Below are positions 17,077 through 25,888 of a stretch of DNA of 64,000 nucleotides, one piece after another. Below the pieces are notes generated by a model. It worked only from the letters and a program-made list of their open reading frames with translations. It was not told the origin of the DNA and searched no databases. A program made the position numbers and the translations under genes. Numbering within the stretch: position 1 is the first letter of the stretch; each line of letters begins with the position of its first letter. Source of the stretch: Paenibacillus algicola (GTDB taxonomy: Bacteria > Bacillota > Bacilli > Paenibacillales > Paenibacillaceae); the NCBI RefSeq assembly GCF_005577435.1, contig NZ_CP040396.1:3606001-3670000 (forward strand). The letters run 5' to 3'.

Positions 17077-18246
17077 CTATGCATTTCGGCTTAACAAGCC
17101 GGTTTCCGGCAAGCGGGTCGCTTTAACGAGATAGGAGGAGATAACCGGAAATCTCTTCGCCAGCTCGGGATACCAAACATTCGTTTTGGCAAATGCAAGC
17201 CGTTGAATCATCCGCGCCCGCCGCAGCAGGCTGCCGAATTGGGCTTCGGCCTCTCTGGTGTAGCCGCTTCTCCATTCCTCCAGAGACAGCTCCCCATTGA
17301 GATACTGACTGGTCAAGCGGCTGCACAGCAGTGAGGAGCGCAGTGCAATCGACATACCGTCTCCACACAGGGGGGGAATCATCATCATAGCGTCCCCGAC
17401 ATGCGGAAAGTCTGACCAGGGCTCAGGGGCATCCGATAGCCGCACGGGGGCAATGGAAACCTGCGTGCCTTCAACGGGAACGGCCTCCTGAAGCCTGGCT
17501 GCCAGCTTGGGATTAGACTGGGCGGCAGCCTGCAGAATGTCCTGCACGGATTTACCGGCAGCCTGCACAGATTTCAGGGTCAGCAATGCCGCGATGTTTA
17601 CTTTTCCGCCCTCAATGGCATTGATTCCGGTGTAGCCCCCCTCGCAAAAATACAGCTCTACCTCCGGTCCTAATGTGAGCCCCGTATAATGTGATTTCAC
17701 ACCGACATAGACCGTCTGATCTCTGTACTGATCCTCGGTATTGGGAACGAATTTCGGCTTTCTAGTTCCGTGGGCAGCAATCACGGCGCGAGTATGGTAC
17801 AGCACCTCCTCCTCACCGGTCTTGATGCCGATCTGGTAAGTTCCATCCGCGTCCTGCACAATGGAGGTGACGTTACTCTTCGTCCGTATTTCTGCGCCTG
17901 CAGCAAGCGCTCTTGCATGAAGCAATGTATCCAGCTCATAGCGGCTGATGCCCCAGGCCTCACCTGGCAGCGAGGCTTCCATCTCCCCGCCTTGGGGCAT
18001 CACGATTCTTGCTTTGGAGATCGGACTTGGTGAGATTACTGTCAGCTGGGGCACAATCCCCAGATACTCCAGCATCTCTTTCGTTTCCGGTGACATAAAT
18101 TCACCGCAGGTCTTATGCCGGGGGAATTCCTGACGATCCAGCAGCAGCGTACGATGGCCCTGCTGCGCCAGCTGTATAGCCGTGCTGGCTCCGGCAATAC
18201 CTGCTCCAATAATAACGGCGTCCCAACTATGCATATCCGATTCCAC
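17077..18246 (-). CDS. FAD-dependent oxidoreductase of the type III PKS operon
   Basis: A 389-residue flavoprotein of the geranylgeranyl-reductase/aromatic-hydroxylase superfamily. It has the FAD motif GAGIAGASTA near residues 13-22, KTCGEFMSP after the first fold (as in geranylgeranyl reductases), and the second FAD contact GDAMMMIPPLCGDGMSIAL. The GTG at 18246, behind GGAGG, overlaps the methyltransferase gene by 20 bases; an in-frame ATG at 18234 is an alternative start. As third gene of the operon it probably hydroxylates or otherwise oxidises the methylated polyketide. Confidence 0.82.
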   Translation of the reverse strand: MESDMHSWDAVIIGAGIAGASTAIQLAQQGHRTLLLDRQEFPRHKTCGEFMSPETKEMLEYLGIVPQLTVISPSPISKARIVMPQGGEMEASLPGEAWGISRYELDTLLHARALAAGAEIRTKSNVTSIVQDADGTYQIGIKTGEEEVLYHTRAVIAAHGTRKPKFVPNTEDQYRDQTVYVGVKSHYTGLTLGPEVELYFCEGGYTGINAIEGGKVNIAALLTLKSVQAAGKSVQDILQAAAQSNPKLAARLQEAVPVEGTQVSIAPVRLSDAPEPWSDFPHVGDAMMMIPPLCGDGMSIALRSSLLCSRLTSQYLNGELSLEEWRSGYTREAEAQFGSLLRRARMIQRLAFAKTNVWYPELAKRFPVISSYLVKATRLPETGLLSRNA

Positions 18247-18979
18247 TCTCCTTTCCTCCCGGCTTCAAGGGATGCGGAATGACTACCGCATAGCGGAACA
18301 GAGGCTTCCAGGAGAACGTCATCGTTTCATGGTTCAGCCGGCGCTTCAGCTCCTTCCAGTCTCTCGCAGTAAATCCCTTGGCTACGGACAACGGGCCGTC
18401 ATGCCGAATGTAGCGGTTACGGGAAATCAGCCGGGTTGTCAGCCAAACTGCAGTGTAGGAAACCTGATGCCTGTGAATATCATTGATCACAACACCATAC
18501 CGGGAGGCGCGAAGCATATGAGAGACGATGTCTACCAGCTCGTCCCCGTCAAAATGGTGTACGAATTGGGAGCCAGTAACAATATCAGCCGAGGCATCCG
18601 GAAGATCGCGCACGTCCGCACGCTGAACCTGAATCCGCGGCTCATCCTTGAACAAGGCCGCGGCTTCCTGACACGCCTCTTCGGTGAGGTCGACGAGGAT
18701 AATATGCAGCTCCACTCCCCGGCTGTCTGCCCATTCCAGCAGCTTCCGATTGACGTCACCGGAGCCTGCGCCTACATCCAGAACACTCAAGGACGCCGGG
18801 CTGCCCATCATTCTCCACAGCTTTTCCACGCCATAGCGTGTCGGTCCGGGAGCCGCGAATATTTTGTTCAAGCGCCTTAAATGCACCAGCGCCTCGCTCA
18901 GCTCTGCCCCGCCCATGGAGAAGTCATCCATTAACTCGTCTTCCTTCGCCCGGCTCGATAAATTCCTAAAGATAGACAT
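18227..18979 (-). CDS. Class I SAM-dependent methyltransferase of the type III PKS operon
   Basis: A 250-residue Rossmann-fold methyltransferase with the SAM-binding motif I VLDVGAGSGD (about residues 66-75), the acidic end of strand 2 (IILVDLT) and motif II/III around ADVRDLPDASADIV. The ATG at 18979 lies inside the end of the polyketide synthase gene (14-base overlap) behind GGAGG, and the gene overlaps the flavoprotein gene at its other end. This tight packing indicates one polycistronic unit. The likely role is O- or C-methylation of the PKS product; membrane segments are not obvious. Confidence 0.83.
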   Translation of the reverse strand: MSIFRNLSSRAKEDELMDDFSMGGAELSEALVHLRRLNKIFAAPGPTRYGVEKLWRMMGSPASLSVLDVGAGSGDVNRKLLEWADSRGVELHIILVDLTEEACQEAAALFKDEPRIQVQRADVRDLPDASADIVTGSQFVHHFDGDELVDIVSHMLRASRYGVVINDIHRHQVSYTAVWLTTRLISRNRYIRHDGPLSVAKGFTARDWKELKRRLNHETMTFSWKPLFRYAVVIPHPLKPGGKESGIGYA

Positions 18980-20129
18980 GGTCCGCCTCCGACTCGGATG
19001 CCACCTTTGCCGCAATATATTCAAAGCGCATAAGCTCGGCTGTCAGGCCAGGGCCGAACGCCATGGCTACTCCGTTCTGAGCGGCGCTGCTTTGGGCTTT
19101 AAGGTCCCGGCGCATGGCATCCAGTACGAAGAGAATGGTACAGGAGGACAGATTCCCGGCGGTACGCAGAATCTCGCGGCTGAACCGGGTTTGATCCTCC
19201 CGCAGACTCATTACCTCTTCCACGGAGTCCACAATCCCTCTTCCGCCAGGGTGAATGGCCCACAGTTCAGGAAGCTCCTCTCCTTCAAAGAGACGCTCCA
19301 TTTCCGGAGCAATATATTGTCCCAGCAGTCTCGGAATCCGCGGCGACAGATATAGATCAAAGCCGAAATTGCCAACCTCCCAGGTCATATCCTCTGTGGT
19401 GTCCGGCAGCAGCACTGAATATCCTCTACCCAGCTGGAAATAATGGCGGCTGTTTTCATCTGCGTGGCCAATGACGCAGGATGCCGAAGCATCGCCGAAG
19501 AAGGAGGCCGCAAACAGAGCTTCCTTCTCCATCACAGGCTGGAAGTGCAAGGTACACAGCTCTACACAGACGACAAGCACAGTCGATCCTGGTGCTCCCT
19601 GCACGACATCCCTTGCCATCTGAATTGCTTTGAGACCTGCAGCACAGCCTTGGAAAATAACCGGCAAACGATTAACCCTTGGCGACAGGCCCAGCTGCGA
19701 GATCAGTGTCACATCAAGACCCGGAAGGTATTGCCCCGTACAGCTGACTGTAATGAGATGGGTAATGGATTCCGGATGCGTACCTGCATCCTTCAGCGCT
19801 TTCTGAGCAGCTTCAAGGGCGAGCGGAGGCGCTTCTCTTTTATATGTATCCATTCGTTCTTCTGTGGTCGGTATCCCGCTGGCATCTCCGGTAGGAAGAT
19901 ACTTGCAGTCCTCGGCAGCTCCTGTATAGCTTGGCTCTACTGTATATCGGTTATCCACTCCGCAGGAGTTAAAAATCCTTCTTGCAAAGCGCGCCAGATC
20001 CGGCTTGTCCTGCAGATGGGAAGTTAGCAGATTGGTGATGTCAGGCTGAGGAACCTGATGAGCCGGCAGCGCTGTACCGAATCCCAGGATTGAGGCTTGC
20101 TGTGGATTTGTTTGAGGATTAGGGTTCAT
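18966..20129 (-). CDS. Type III polyketide synthase (chalcone/stilbene synthase family)
   Basis: Homodimeric ketosynthase that extends an acyl-CoA starter with malonyl-CoA and cyclises the product to pyrones or resorcinols. The 387 residues carry the full Cys-His-Asn triad: Cys162 in FQGCAAG, His293 in WAIHPGGRG and Asn326 in GNLSSCT. The first gene of a three-gene operon with overlapping methyltransferase and FAD oxidoreductase genes. Bacterial relatives (BpsA in Bacillus, SrsA in Streptomyces) make long-chain alkylpyrones or alkylresorcinols that go into membranes; a similar lipid is the best guess. No strong promoter was recognised upstream. Confidence 0.92.
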   Translation of the reverse strand: MNPNPQTNPQQASILGFGTALPAHQVPQPDITNLLTSHLQDKPDLARFARRIFNSCGVDNRYTVEPSYTGAAEDCKYLPTGDASGIPTTEERMDTYKREAPPLALEAAQKALKDAGTHPESITHLITVSCTGQYLPGLDVTLISQLGLSPRVNRLPVIFQGCAAGLKAIQMARDVVQGAPGSTVLVVCVELCTLHFQPVMEKEALFAASFFGDASASCVIGHADENSRHYFQLGRGYSVLLPDTTEDMTWEVGNFGFDLYLSPRIPRLLGQYIAPEMERLFEGEELPELWAIHPGGRGIVDSVEEVMSLREDQTRFSREILRTAGNLSSCTILFVLDAMRRDLKAQSSAAQNGVAMAFGPGLTAELMRFEYIAAKVASESEADHVYL

Positions 20130-20265
20130 GAAAATGACCTCCTGAAATATGAATTCGTCGTTACCGTAAACAAGCTCTTCGCCAACGATAAGCCGCCTAA
20201 TGACTTTATTATGCCGTTATTGAACCTATTTACCCTGAACCACTTAAAAGGAATCTCACCCACTA

Positions 20266-20307
20266 TAAAAAATACAGCGACTCCGTAAAGTTTCCGGGCC
20301 GCTGTAT
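20266..20307 (-). terminator. Intrinsic terminator of the metNIQ operon
   Basis: Minus-strand stem ATACAGCG / CGCTGTAT with a 20-base loop followed by TTTTTTAT. Confidence 0.85.
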
Positions 20308-20353
20308 GCTCATTTCCATGAATTTGTTGGATCGACATCTGGCTTTTGCCGTT

Positions 20354-21199
20354 TTAGAATGCCGGGATAATAGATCCTTTGAACTGCTCTTCGATAAAAG
20401 TCTTCATCTCTGCCGAGGTCAGTGCCTCTGCCAGCTTCTGAATCGCTTCAGAATCCTTGTTGTCCGAGCGGGCAACAAGCAGGTTGGCATAAGGGTTATC
20501 CTTGTCCTCAATGACCAGCGCATCCTCTAGCGGATTCAAGCCCGCTTCCAGCGCATAGTTCGTATTAATGACTGCCGCATCCATCTCGTCCAGCATCCGG
20601 GGCAGCATCGCTGCATCAACCTCTTTAAACTCCAGGTTTTTCGGGTTGCCGGTAATATCCTTGGCGGTTACAGCCAGATTGCTGTCATCCTCCAGCTGAA
20701 TAACACCATGCTTGGCCAGCAGAAGCAGGGCACGTCCTCCGTTTGAAGGATCGTTTGGAATGGCAATGACTGCACCGTCCTTCAGATCGTCCAAAGACTC
20801 TACCTGATTGGAGTAAGCTCCCATCGGCTCCACATGCACCGCAGTAACTGGAGCGAGATCGAAGCCGCGCTGCTCGATTTCGCCGTCCAGATACGGCTTG
20901 TGCTGAAAGAAGTTGGCATCGATTTCTTTCTGGTCGGTCTGCTGGTTAAACTGGACATAATCCGTGAATTCGATAATTTCAAGCTGAATGCCTTCTTGCT
21001 CCAGCACCGGCTTGACGTGCTCCAGAATTTGCGAGTGAGGCTGTGGCGATGCCCCTACACGCAGAGTGACGGTTTCACTTGCAGCTCCGTCTTTAGATCC
21101 GGCATCCGAGCCGGTGCTTTCTTTTTCAGTGTCTGTCCCGCAAGCCGCAAGCACCAGAAGCATAGCCAGGGTCAAGATCATTACATTCCATTTTTTCAT
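20354..21199 (-). CDS. metQ: Methionine-binding lipoprotein MetQ
   Basis: Surface lipoprotein that captures methionine (often the D form or sulfoxide as well) for MetNI. The 281-residue product starts MKKWNVMILTLAMLLVLAACG, with lipobox LAAC, then the NlpA/MetQ domain beginning VTLRVGASPQPHSQILEHVKP and the conserved IEFTDYVQFNQ and IPNDPSNGGRAL motifs. GGAGG lies ten bases upstream of the ATG at 21199; an open extension of 11 codons is not needed. Third gene of the S-box-controlled operon. Confidence 0.95.
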   Translation of the reverse strand: MKKWNVMILTLAMLLVLAACGTDTEKESTGSDAGSKDGAASETVTLRVGASPQPHSQILEHVKPVLEQEGIQLEIIEFTDYVQFNQQTDQKEIDANFFQHKPYLDGEIEQRGFDLAPVTAVHVEPMGAYSNQVESLDDLKDGAVIAIPNDPSNGGRALLLLAKHGVIQLEDDSNLAVTAKDITGNPKNLEFKEVDAAMLPRMLDEMDAAVINTNYALEAGLNPLEDALVIEDKDNPYANLLVARSDNKDSEAIQKLAEALTSAEMKTFIEEQFKGSIIPAF

Positions 21200-21248
21200 C
21201 TCGTTATATCCTCCAATATTTATAAATTTCACTTTTTTCTGCTTATGC

Positions 21249-21917
21249 CTACTTCCGGGTGTAATGCCGGACGATTCGGTCGCCTGCCATCTGCAGCAGC
21301 TGTACCAGCAGAATCATCAGCACAACCGCTACGAGCATCACTTCGGTTTCATAGCGGTTATAGCCGTATTTGATCGCGAGATCCCCCAGCCCGCCGCCGC
21401 CGACAAGACCGGACATGGCGGTATAGGACACCAGAGTCACGATCGTAATGGTCACCGCCGCGATCAGGCCTGGCCTTGCCTCCGGAAGCAGCACTCTCAG
21501 CACAACCTGCTTGGTTGAGGAGCCCATTGCCTGAGCGGCCTCAATAACGCCTTTATCCACCTCGCTCAGTGCGGTTTCTACAAGCCTTGCAAAGAAAGGC
21601 GCTGCCCCGATCACCAACGGGGGAATGGTTCCAAGCACCCCATAGGATTGACCAACAATGACTTTCGTAATCGGAATCAAGGCCACGATCAGGATAATGA
21701 ATGGCACGGAGCGCAAAATATTGACCACGAAGGAGAGGACACTGTGTCCTGCTCTCGCCCATCCTGACGAGGATCTTGACCACATGTACAGCATCACACC
21801 GATCGGCAGGCCGATCAGCACCGCGAACACGGAGGAAGCTAGAAGCATTCGCAGGGTGTCCAGCGTGGCTGTCAGTACTTCTTCCCAATCCACCAGGGTA
21901 AAATCCAATCCGAGCAT
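21249..21917 (-). CDS. metI: Methionine ABC transporter permease MetI
   Basis: Inner-membrane permease of 222 residues with five or so membrane segments and the permease signature EAAQAMGSSTKQVVLRVLLPEARPG (EAA loop, about residues 130-155) that docks on MetN. Its ATG overlaps the metN stop codon by one base (TGATG), showing translational coupling. Works with MetN and MetQ in methionine import. Confidence 0.95.
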   Translation of the reverse strand: MLGLDFTLVDWEEVLTATLDTLRMLLASSVFAVLIGLPIGVMLYMWSRSSSGWARAGHSVLSFVVNILRSVPFIILIVALIPITKVIVGQSYGVLGTIPPLVIGAAPFFARLVETALSEVDKGVIEAAQAMGSSTKQVVLRVLLPEARPGLIAAVTITIVTLVSYTAMSGLVGGGGLGDLAIKYGYNRYETEVMLVAVVLMILLVQLLQMAGDRIVRHYTRK

Positions 21918-22936
21918 CAGCCTGCCACCTCCACATCAAGTCCTTCTGCCTGAAGTGCCGCAATCGTGGCAGCTACCGCCTCCGTCTGGCCTTCAAATCG
22001 AACGATCAGCTGGCCATAAGGGGTTGCCTTGATCGTTGAAATCTTGCCCTGCAGGATTGCAAAAGCGACGCCGGTTTCTTTCACGGTCTGGGATAGAGTG
22101 GACTCGTAGGTTTTTGGCCCCAGAAACGTAATTTTGACTGTCTGGCTGTGGGACCCTTGAGAAGAAGCTCGCTGCTCGTACAGCGCCTCCGGAATAAATC
22201 CTTGATCCTCCCGGATAAAATCACGGGTAACCTCGTGCTTAGGTCGAAGAAACACTTCCGTGACCGGCCCCTGCTCCACAATCCCGCCCTGATGAATAAC
22301 AGCAACCCGGTCACAGATGCTTTGAATAACATGCATTTCATGAGTAATGAGAACAATCGTGAGCTGAAAGCGCTCGTTGATGTCCAGCAGCAGCTTCAGG
22401 ATGGAATCCGTCGTCTGCGGATCCAGTGCCGAAGTGGCCTCGTCACATAGCAGCACCTCAGGATCACTGGCCAGTGCTCGGGCGATGCCAACCCTCTGCT
22501 TCTGTCCCCCGGACAGCTGTGCGGGATATTTATTGCGGTGCGCCTCCAGACCGACAAGCGTCAGCAGCTCACTGACCTTCCGTTCAATTTCCGCCTTGGG
22601 CGTCTTGATCAGCCGAAGCGGAAACGCAATATTGTCATACACCGTCGCTGAGGAGAGCAGATTGAAATGCTGAAAGATCATTCCGATTCGGCGGCGCTCC
22701 TCCTGCAGCTGTTTTTTGCCGAGAGCTGTTAATTCGACACCGCCCACCCAGACCTCTCCCGAGGTCGGACGCTCCAGCAGATTCACGCAGCGAATCAAGG
22801 TGCTTTTCCCAGCTCCGGAATGCCCGATCACTCCAAAAATCTCGCCTTTCTGTATAGATAAATCAAGGCCTGACAAAGCGGTTGTCAACGCACCCGGTTT
22901 ACCGTAATGCTTCGTAAGCTGCTTCAGCTCAATCAC
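21917..22936 (-). CDS. metN: Methionine ABC transporter ATPase MetN
   Basis: ATPase subunit of 339 residues with Walker A GHSGAGKST, ABC signature LSGGQKQR, Walker B VLLCDEATSALD and the H-loop ITHEMH. The C-terminal region (after about residue 260) is the NIL regulatory domain, which binds methionine and causes trans-inhibition. I prefer the GTG at 22936 (MIELKQLTKHYG), ten bases after AAGGAG; the longer frame starts on top of that site. First gene of the operon behind the SAM riboswitch. Confidence 0.95.
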   Translation of the reverse strand: MIELKQLTKHYGKPGALTTALSGLDLSIQKGEIFGVIGHSGAGKSTLIRCVNLLERPTSGEVWVGGVELTALGKKQLQEERRRIGMIFQHFNLLSSATVYDNIAFPLRLIKTPKAEIERKVSELLTLVGLEAHRNKYPAQLSGGQKQRVGIARALASDPEVLLCDEATSALDPQTTDSILKLLLDINERFQLTIVLITHEMHVIQSICDRVAVIHQGGIVEQGPVTEVFLRPKHEVTRDFIREDQGFIPEALYEQRASSQGSHSQTVKITFLGPKTYESTLSQTVKETGVAFAILQGKISTIKATPYGQLIVRFEGQTEAVAATIAALQAEGLDVEVAG

Positions 22937-22972
22937 AGGCTGTACACTCCTTCCCTTCACTTCATTTTAACC

Positions 22973-23028
22973 AAAAAAAAAGAGAGCCCTATGGATTCCT
23001 CAGATGCAGAATCAAAAAAGGGCTCTCT
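22973..23028 (-). terminator. Riboswitch-controlled terminator of metNIQ
   Basis: Perfect 10-bp stem AGGGCTCTCT / AGAGAGCCCT with an inner GATTC / GAATC stem and a nine-base T run on the minus strand. It lies between the S-box aptamer and metN, the expected expression platform. Confidence 0.9.
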
Positions 23029-23046
23029 TCGCTAACGAAAGAAAGA

Positions 23047-23196
23047 TGCCTTGTCTCATCTGCCAAGACTGCGCTGTCGCTCAGTCTTGAAGGAATTAGC
23101 ACCATGACACCTCTGATTCCCGCGGTATGCTGACCGTGACTCAGAAGTCGGTTGCCGGGCTTCATCGGGCCTGTCCCTCCGCCTCTCTCGATAAGA
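23047..23196 (-). promoter_or_regulatory. SAM-I (S-box) riboswitch aptamer
   Basis: Minus strand shows the class hallmarks in order: CTTATCGAGAGAGGCGGAGG, GACAGGCCCGATGAAGCC, CGGCAACC, GGTGCTAATTCC, a variable P4 hairpin (AAGACTGAGCG / CGCAGTCTT) and the closing GCAGATGAG. SAM binding should favour the terminator at 22973-23028 and shut off methionine import. A TATAAT box lies just upstream (23217-23212, minus). Confidence 0.96.
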
Positions 23197-23315
23197 AAAC
23201 ATCGATATGAAATTATAATTTGACCGTTTTCAGAAACTATTCATGAATGCAATAGTTAGTATATGCCGTTTTCATTCTAAAGTCAAAAGGAATTTTAAGG
23301 AAAGTTAAACCCGCT

Positions 23316-24035
23316 TTACGCCTTCATTCCTCTTTCAGACCAGAGCTTATTGGTGTAGTGATAGGACGCAGCCAGTGTCTTGCACACCATATCCAGCCCC
23401 TGTTTCAGATCATCCAGATGCTGATCCAGATCCTCCAGCTCCACCTTGTCGTTGAGACCCTTATGGCGCTGCCACAGATCATCCTGCATTTCCGAATTCA
23501 TGTAATGCACCTCGGCGTTACGGCGTTTGCGAAGCACGGACATCGGATTGCGATAGCTGTCCTTGATGGCTTCCAGCTCTCGGGATAAATCCTCATGGGT
23601 TTTCAAATATTTAAACTGCCGCAGCACCGTAAAATAACTGAAATGCGCCTTAACCTTAGACGTATTGAGATCATAAAGGTCATTCAGCACGGTTCCGAGC
23701 TTGTCGAGAATGGAGAAGACCCGGATAAATGCATTTTTGTAAAAGTAAACGTAACGGCCGTACTCTCCCTGCTCCTGAATGGACAGCTCATCGACATATC
23801 CTGCCTTAACCGATTTACGAAAATGTCCTGCTGCAAAGCAGCTTTGCTCCAGCTCATCCAGGGACACAATCAAGCCGCGCGTCCAAATCTCCAGCTTGCG
23901 GAAATCATGCGTGGGGTCTTGGTTCTTGTCAATTTCCTTCTGCAGAAGCTGTGTGGTTGTTACCATGGTTTCTATCGCATCTTCCATGAGCCCGTGATTA
24001 AGTCTAGGCTCCTCCCCAAGCAGTATTCGAAGCAT
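23316..24035 (-). CDS. HEPN-domain protein (Cthe_2314-like)
   Basis: A 239-residue all-helical cytoplasmic protein with the segment YVYFYKNAFIRVFSILDKLGT and the motif RNAEVH (Arg172-His177), matching the RxxxxH signature of HEPN domains, many of which are RNases or RNase-like. It resembles what I know as the Cthe_2314 HEPN family, common in spore-forming Firmicutes. No partner nucleotidyltransferase (MNT) or other toxin-antitoxin-like gene is adjacent, so a housekeeping role is as likely as defence. It stands alone between the SAM riboswitch and ctaA. Confidence 0.72.
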   Translation of the reverse strand: MLRILLGEEPRLNHGLMEDAIETMVTTTQLLQKEIDKNQDPTHDFRKLEIWTRGLIVSLDELEQSCFAAGHFRKSVKAGYVDELSIQEQGEYGRYVYFYKNAFIRVFSILDKLGTVLNDLYDLNTSKVKAHFSYFTVLRQFKYLKTHEDLSRELEAIKDSYRNPMSVLRKRRNAEVHYMNSEMQDDLWQRHKGLNDKVELEDLDQHLDDLKQGLDMVCKTLAASYHYTNKLWSERGMKA

Positions 24036-24280
24036 GGCGTAACCTCCCTACGTTCAAGTTCAAGTTCATATAAGACGCGGCAGCTGGCGTATCGAGCGAT
24101 GTTTTATTAAATATAAACAGATCTCTGGAGGAACTAAACCACTGCAGAGAGGATATGGAGCCCCACCTTTAAAATGTCCTTAAGGGGTCCCTGTTCATTC
24201 GTAAGGTGAACAAGCAAGCCCCCGAGGAGCTCGAGGACTTGTCGTATTGATTATTGGGTACCGTGCATGTGTTCTACATC
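24036..24280. other. Non-coding stretch between HEPN and heme A synthase genes
   Basis: No convincing gene. A short imperfect inverted repeat (ACAAG...CCCGAG / CTCGAGG...CTTGT, about 24207-24242) lies downstream of ctaA but lacks a T run. Confidence 0.4.
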
Positions 24281-25249
24281 TTATGAGGCTGCCGTTGCAA
24301 GCTGTTGATCTGCCTTCTGGGCAGGACGTGACCGGCTCAGCTGCCACACCCGGACACTAAGGTAGGCCAGAACCCCGAAGAGCGCTGAGATGAGCAAGGT
24401 ATGACCCAAAGCGGCAAAAATGTACAGCTCCTCATTCTGCATCGTAGACATCAGCACTCCGCCGCTCAGCACCTGTAGCAGGCACAGCACTAAGGCCGCA
24501 ACGCCCAGCATTTGAATTTCTTTATTATTGCGGTGACGCCAAAAAGCGAAATGCGCCATCACTGCAATGGTCAGCAGCAGCAATGCCGCCGCTACGCGGT
24601 GCATAAAGGCAATGCCAACGCCGCCTGAAAGCTCCGGGATAAGCTCTCCGTTACACAGCGGCCACCCGGAGCAGCCTTCCCTGGATTCCGTATGGCTTAC
24701 AAATGCCCCTATGTACACTACCACGTAGGAGTACACTGCAGTTGCCCATACCAGATTCCGAAACCTCTTGCTGACCTGCGGCAATGGCTCGGAATCTTTC
24801 GTATCACCTTCATGCTCCAGCCGCCGCATAGCCAAGGCCAGCATCACCGAGCTTGCGAACGCAATGAGAGAAAACCCGAAATGCAGTGCCATCACAGCCG
24901 CTGATTGCGGAGACATTACGGCCATTGCGCCCATAATAGCCTGCAGGATGACAAAGACGGAGGTTAGCCCCACGTACGCCAGCAGATCCCGGCGATGCCG
25001 CTTGTAGCGAACGAAGGCAAGCAGAGAAGCCAGCGCTGACAAGCCAGCCAGTCCACTAATCAGGCGGTGCGAGTATTCAATCATAGAAGCCAGGGTGTAA
25101 GCGGGAACAAATTTCCCATTGCATAACGGCCATTCCTGCCCACAGCCCAAGCCTGAGTCTGTCTTCGTGACCACCATTCCGCCAAAGGTCGCCAGAAACA
25201 TAACGAGGCACGTTATATAACTGAGCCATTTCAACTGTTTATTATTCAA
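24281..25249 (-). CDS. ctaA: Heme A synthase CtaA
   Basis: Eight-helix membrane enzyme that oxidises the C8 methyl of heme O to make heme A for aa3-type cytochrome oxidase. All four heme-ligand histidines are visible in two homologous halves: His61 (EYSHRL), His123 (ALHFGF), His217 (FMHRVA) and His283 (LGHTLL). Cysteine pairs Cys36/Cys43 and Cys193/Cys199 are in the outer loops, as in Bacillus CtaA. Length (322) is normal. ctaB and the oxidase genes are not in the window; SCO at 36.3 kb serves the same enzyme. Confidence 0.96.
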   Translation of the reverse strand: MNNKQLKWLSYITCLVMFLATFGGMVVTKTDSGLGCGQEWPLCNGKFVPAYTLASMIEYSHRLISGLAGLSALASLLAFVRYKRHRRDLLAYVGLTSVFVILQAIMGAMAVMSPQSAAVMALHFGFSLIAFASSVMLALAMRRLEHEGDTKDSEPLPQVSKRFRNLVWATAVYSYVVVYIGAFVSHTESREGCSGWPLCNGELIPELSGGVGIAFMHRVAAALLLLTIAVMAHFAFWRHRNNKEIQMLGVAALVLCLLQVLSGGVLMSTMQNEELYIFAALGHTLLISALFGVLAYLSVRVWQLSRSRPAQKADQQLATAAS

Positions 25250-25419
25250 AATTATTCACCTGCTGCCTTATATTTCGTATTCTGAGCATGAAGTTTCCCC
25301 ACGCCATCTATATTATAGCGGATCATGGCGCTGGGGTCATGGCTTGTTTGTGACAAAATGTTCAAAAATAAAGCACTATCTCCTCTTTACAAGGAAATAG
25401 TGCTCTATTCGTATCTCAT

Positions 25420-25764
25420 TTACTTGTGGATCGTGTTGTATACCTCCAGGGCGCGCTGCAGGAAGGCTTCAATCTCTTCACGGGACTTGCGGAGCTTGTT
25501 CACGAACCGAACCAGTTCACGGCCATCCGTGTAAGCCACAAAGCTCGGGATGCCCAGGATATTCTGCTCCTGACTGACATCCCCCACCTGATCCACATCA
25601 ACCTCTACCAGTGTCAGGCGGTCGCTGTATTGGGCTTCCAGGTCCGGCATGAAGGGATCGATAAATTTGCAGTCACCGCACCAGTCTGCCTTGAAAACAG
25701 CAATGGTCAGTCTTGGGGGCTGGATCGCAACTTGAAACTCAGCTTTTGACGTGATTTTTTCCAT
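25420..25764 (-). CDS. Thioredoxin-like protein (CGDC active site)
   Basis: A 114-residue thioredoxin-fold protein with the redox site WCGDC (Cys29, Cys32), the cis-proline motif GIPSFVAY, and no signal peptide. The acidic-polar CGDC differs from the CGPC of housekeeping thioredoxin, suggesting a specialised reductant. The ATG at 25764 follows AAAAGGGGAG; a 35-codon upstream extension is poorly supported and antisense to the neighbouring gene's leader. Confidence 0.88.
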   Translation of the reverse strand: MEKITSKAEFQVAIQPPRLTIAVFKADWCGDCKFIDPFMPDLEAQYSDRLTLVEVDVDQVGDVSQEQNILGIPSFVAYTDGRELVRFVNKLRKSREEIEAFLQRALEVYNTIHK

Positions 25765-25888
25765 AGGTAACTCCCCTTTTCCTGTGAATTCCTCTCTCCA
25801 CAATAGTGAAGCAAATGTCAGAGTGGAAGTCAAATTTTGCGAGCATACTACATGGGTACTCAAGAACACTGCGAAAGAAGGTCATGGT

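Noticed and set aside
24207..24242. Imperfect hairpin and 14-codon frame downstream of ctaA
   Set aside because: No T run for a terminator and no ribosome binding site for the frame.
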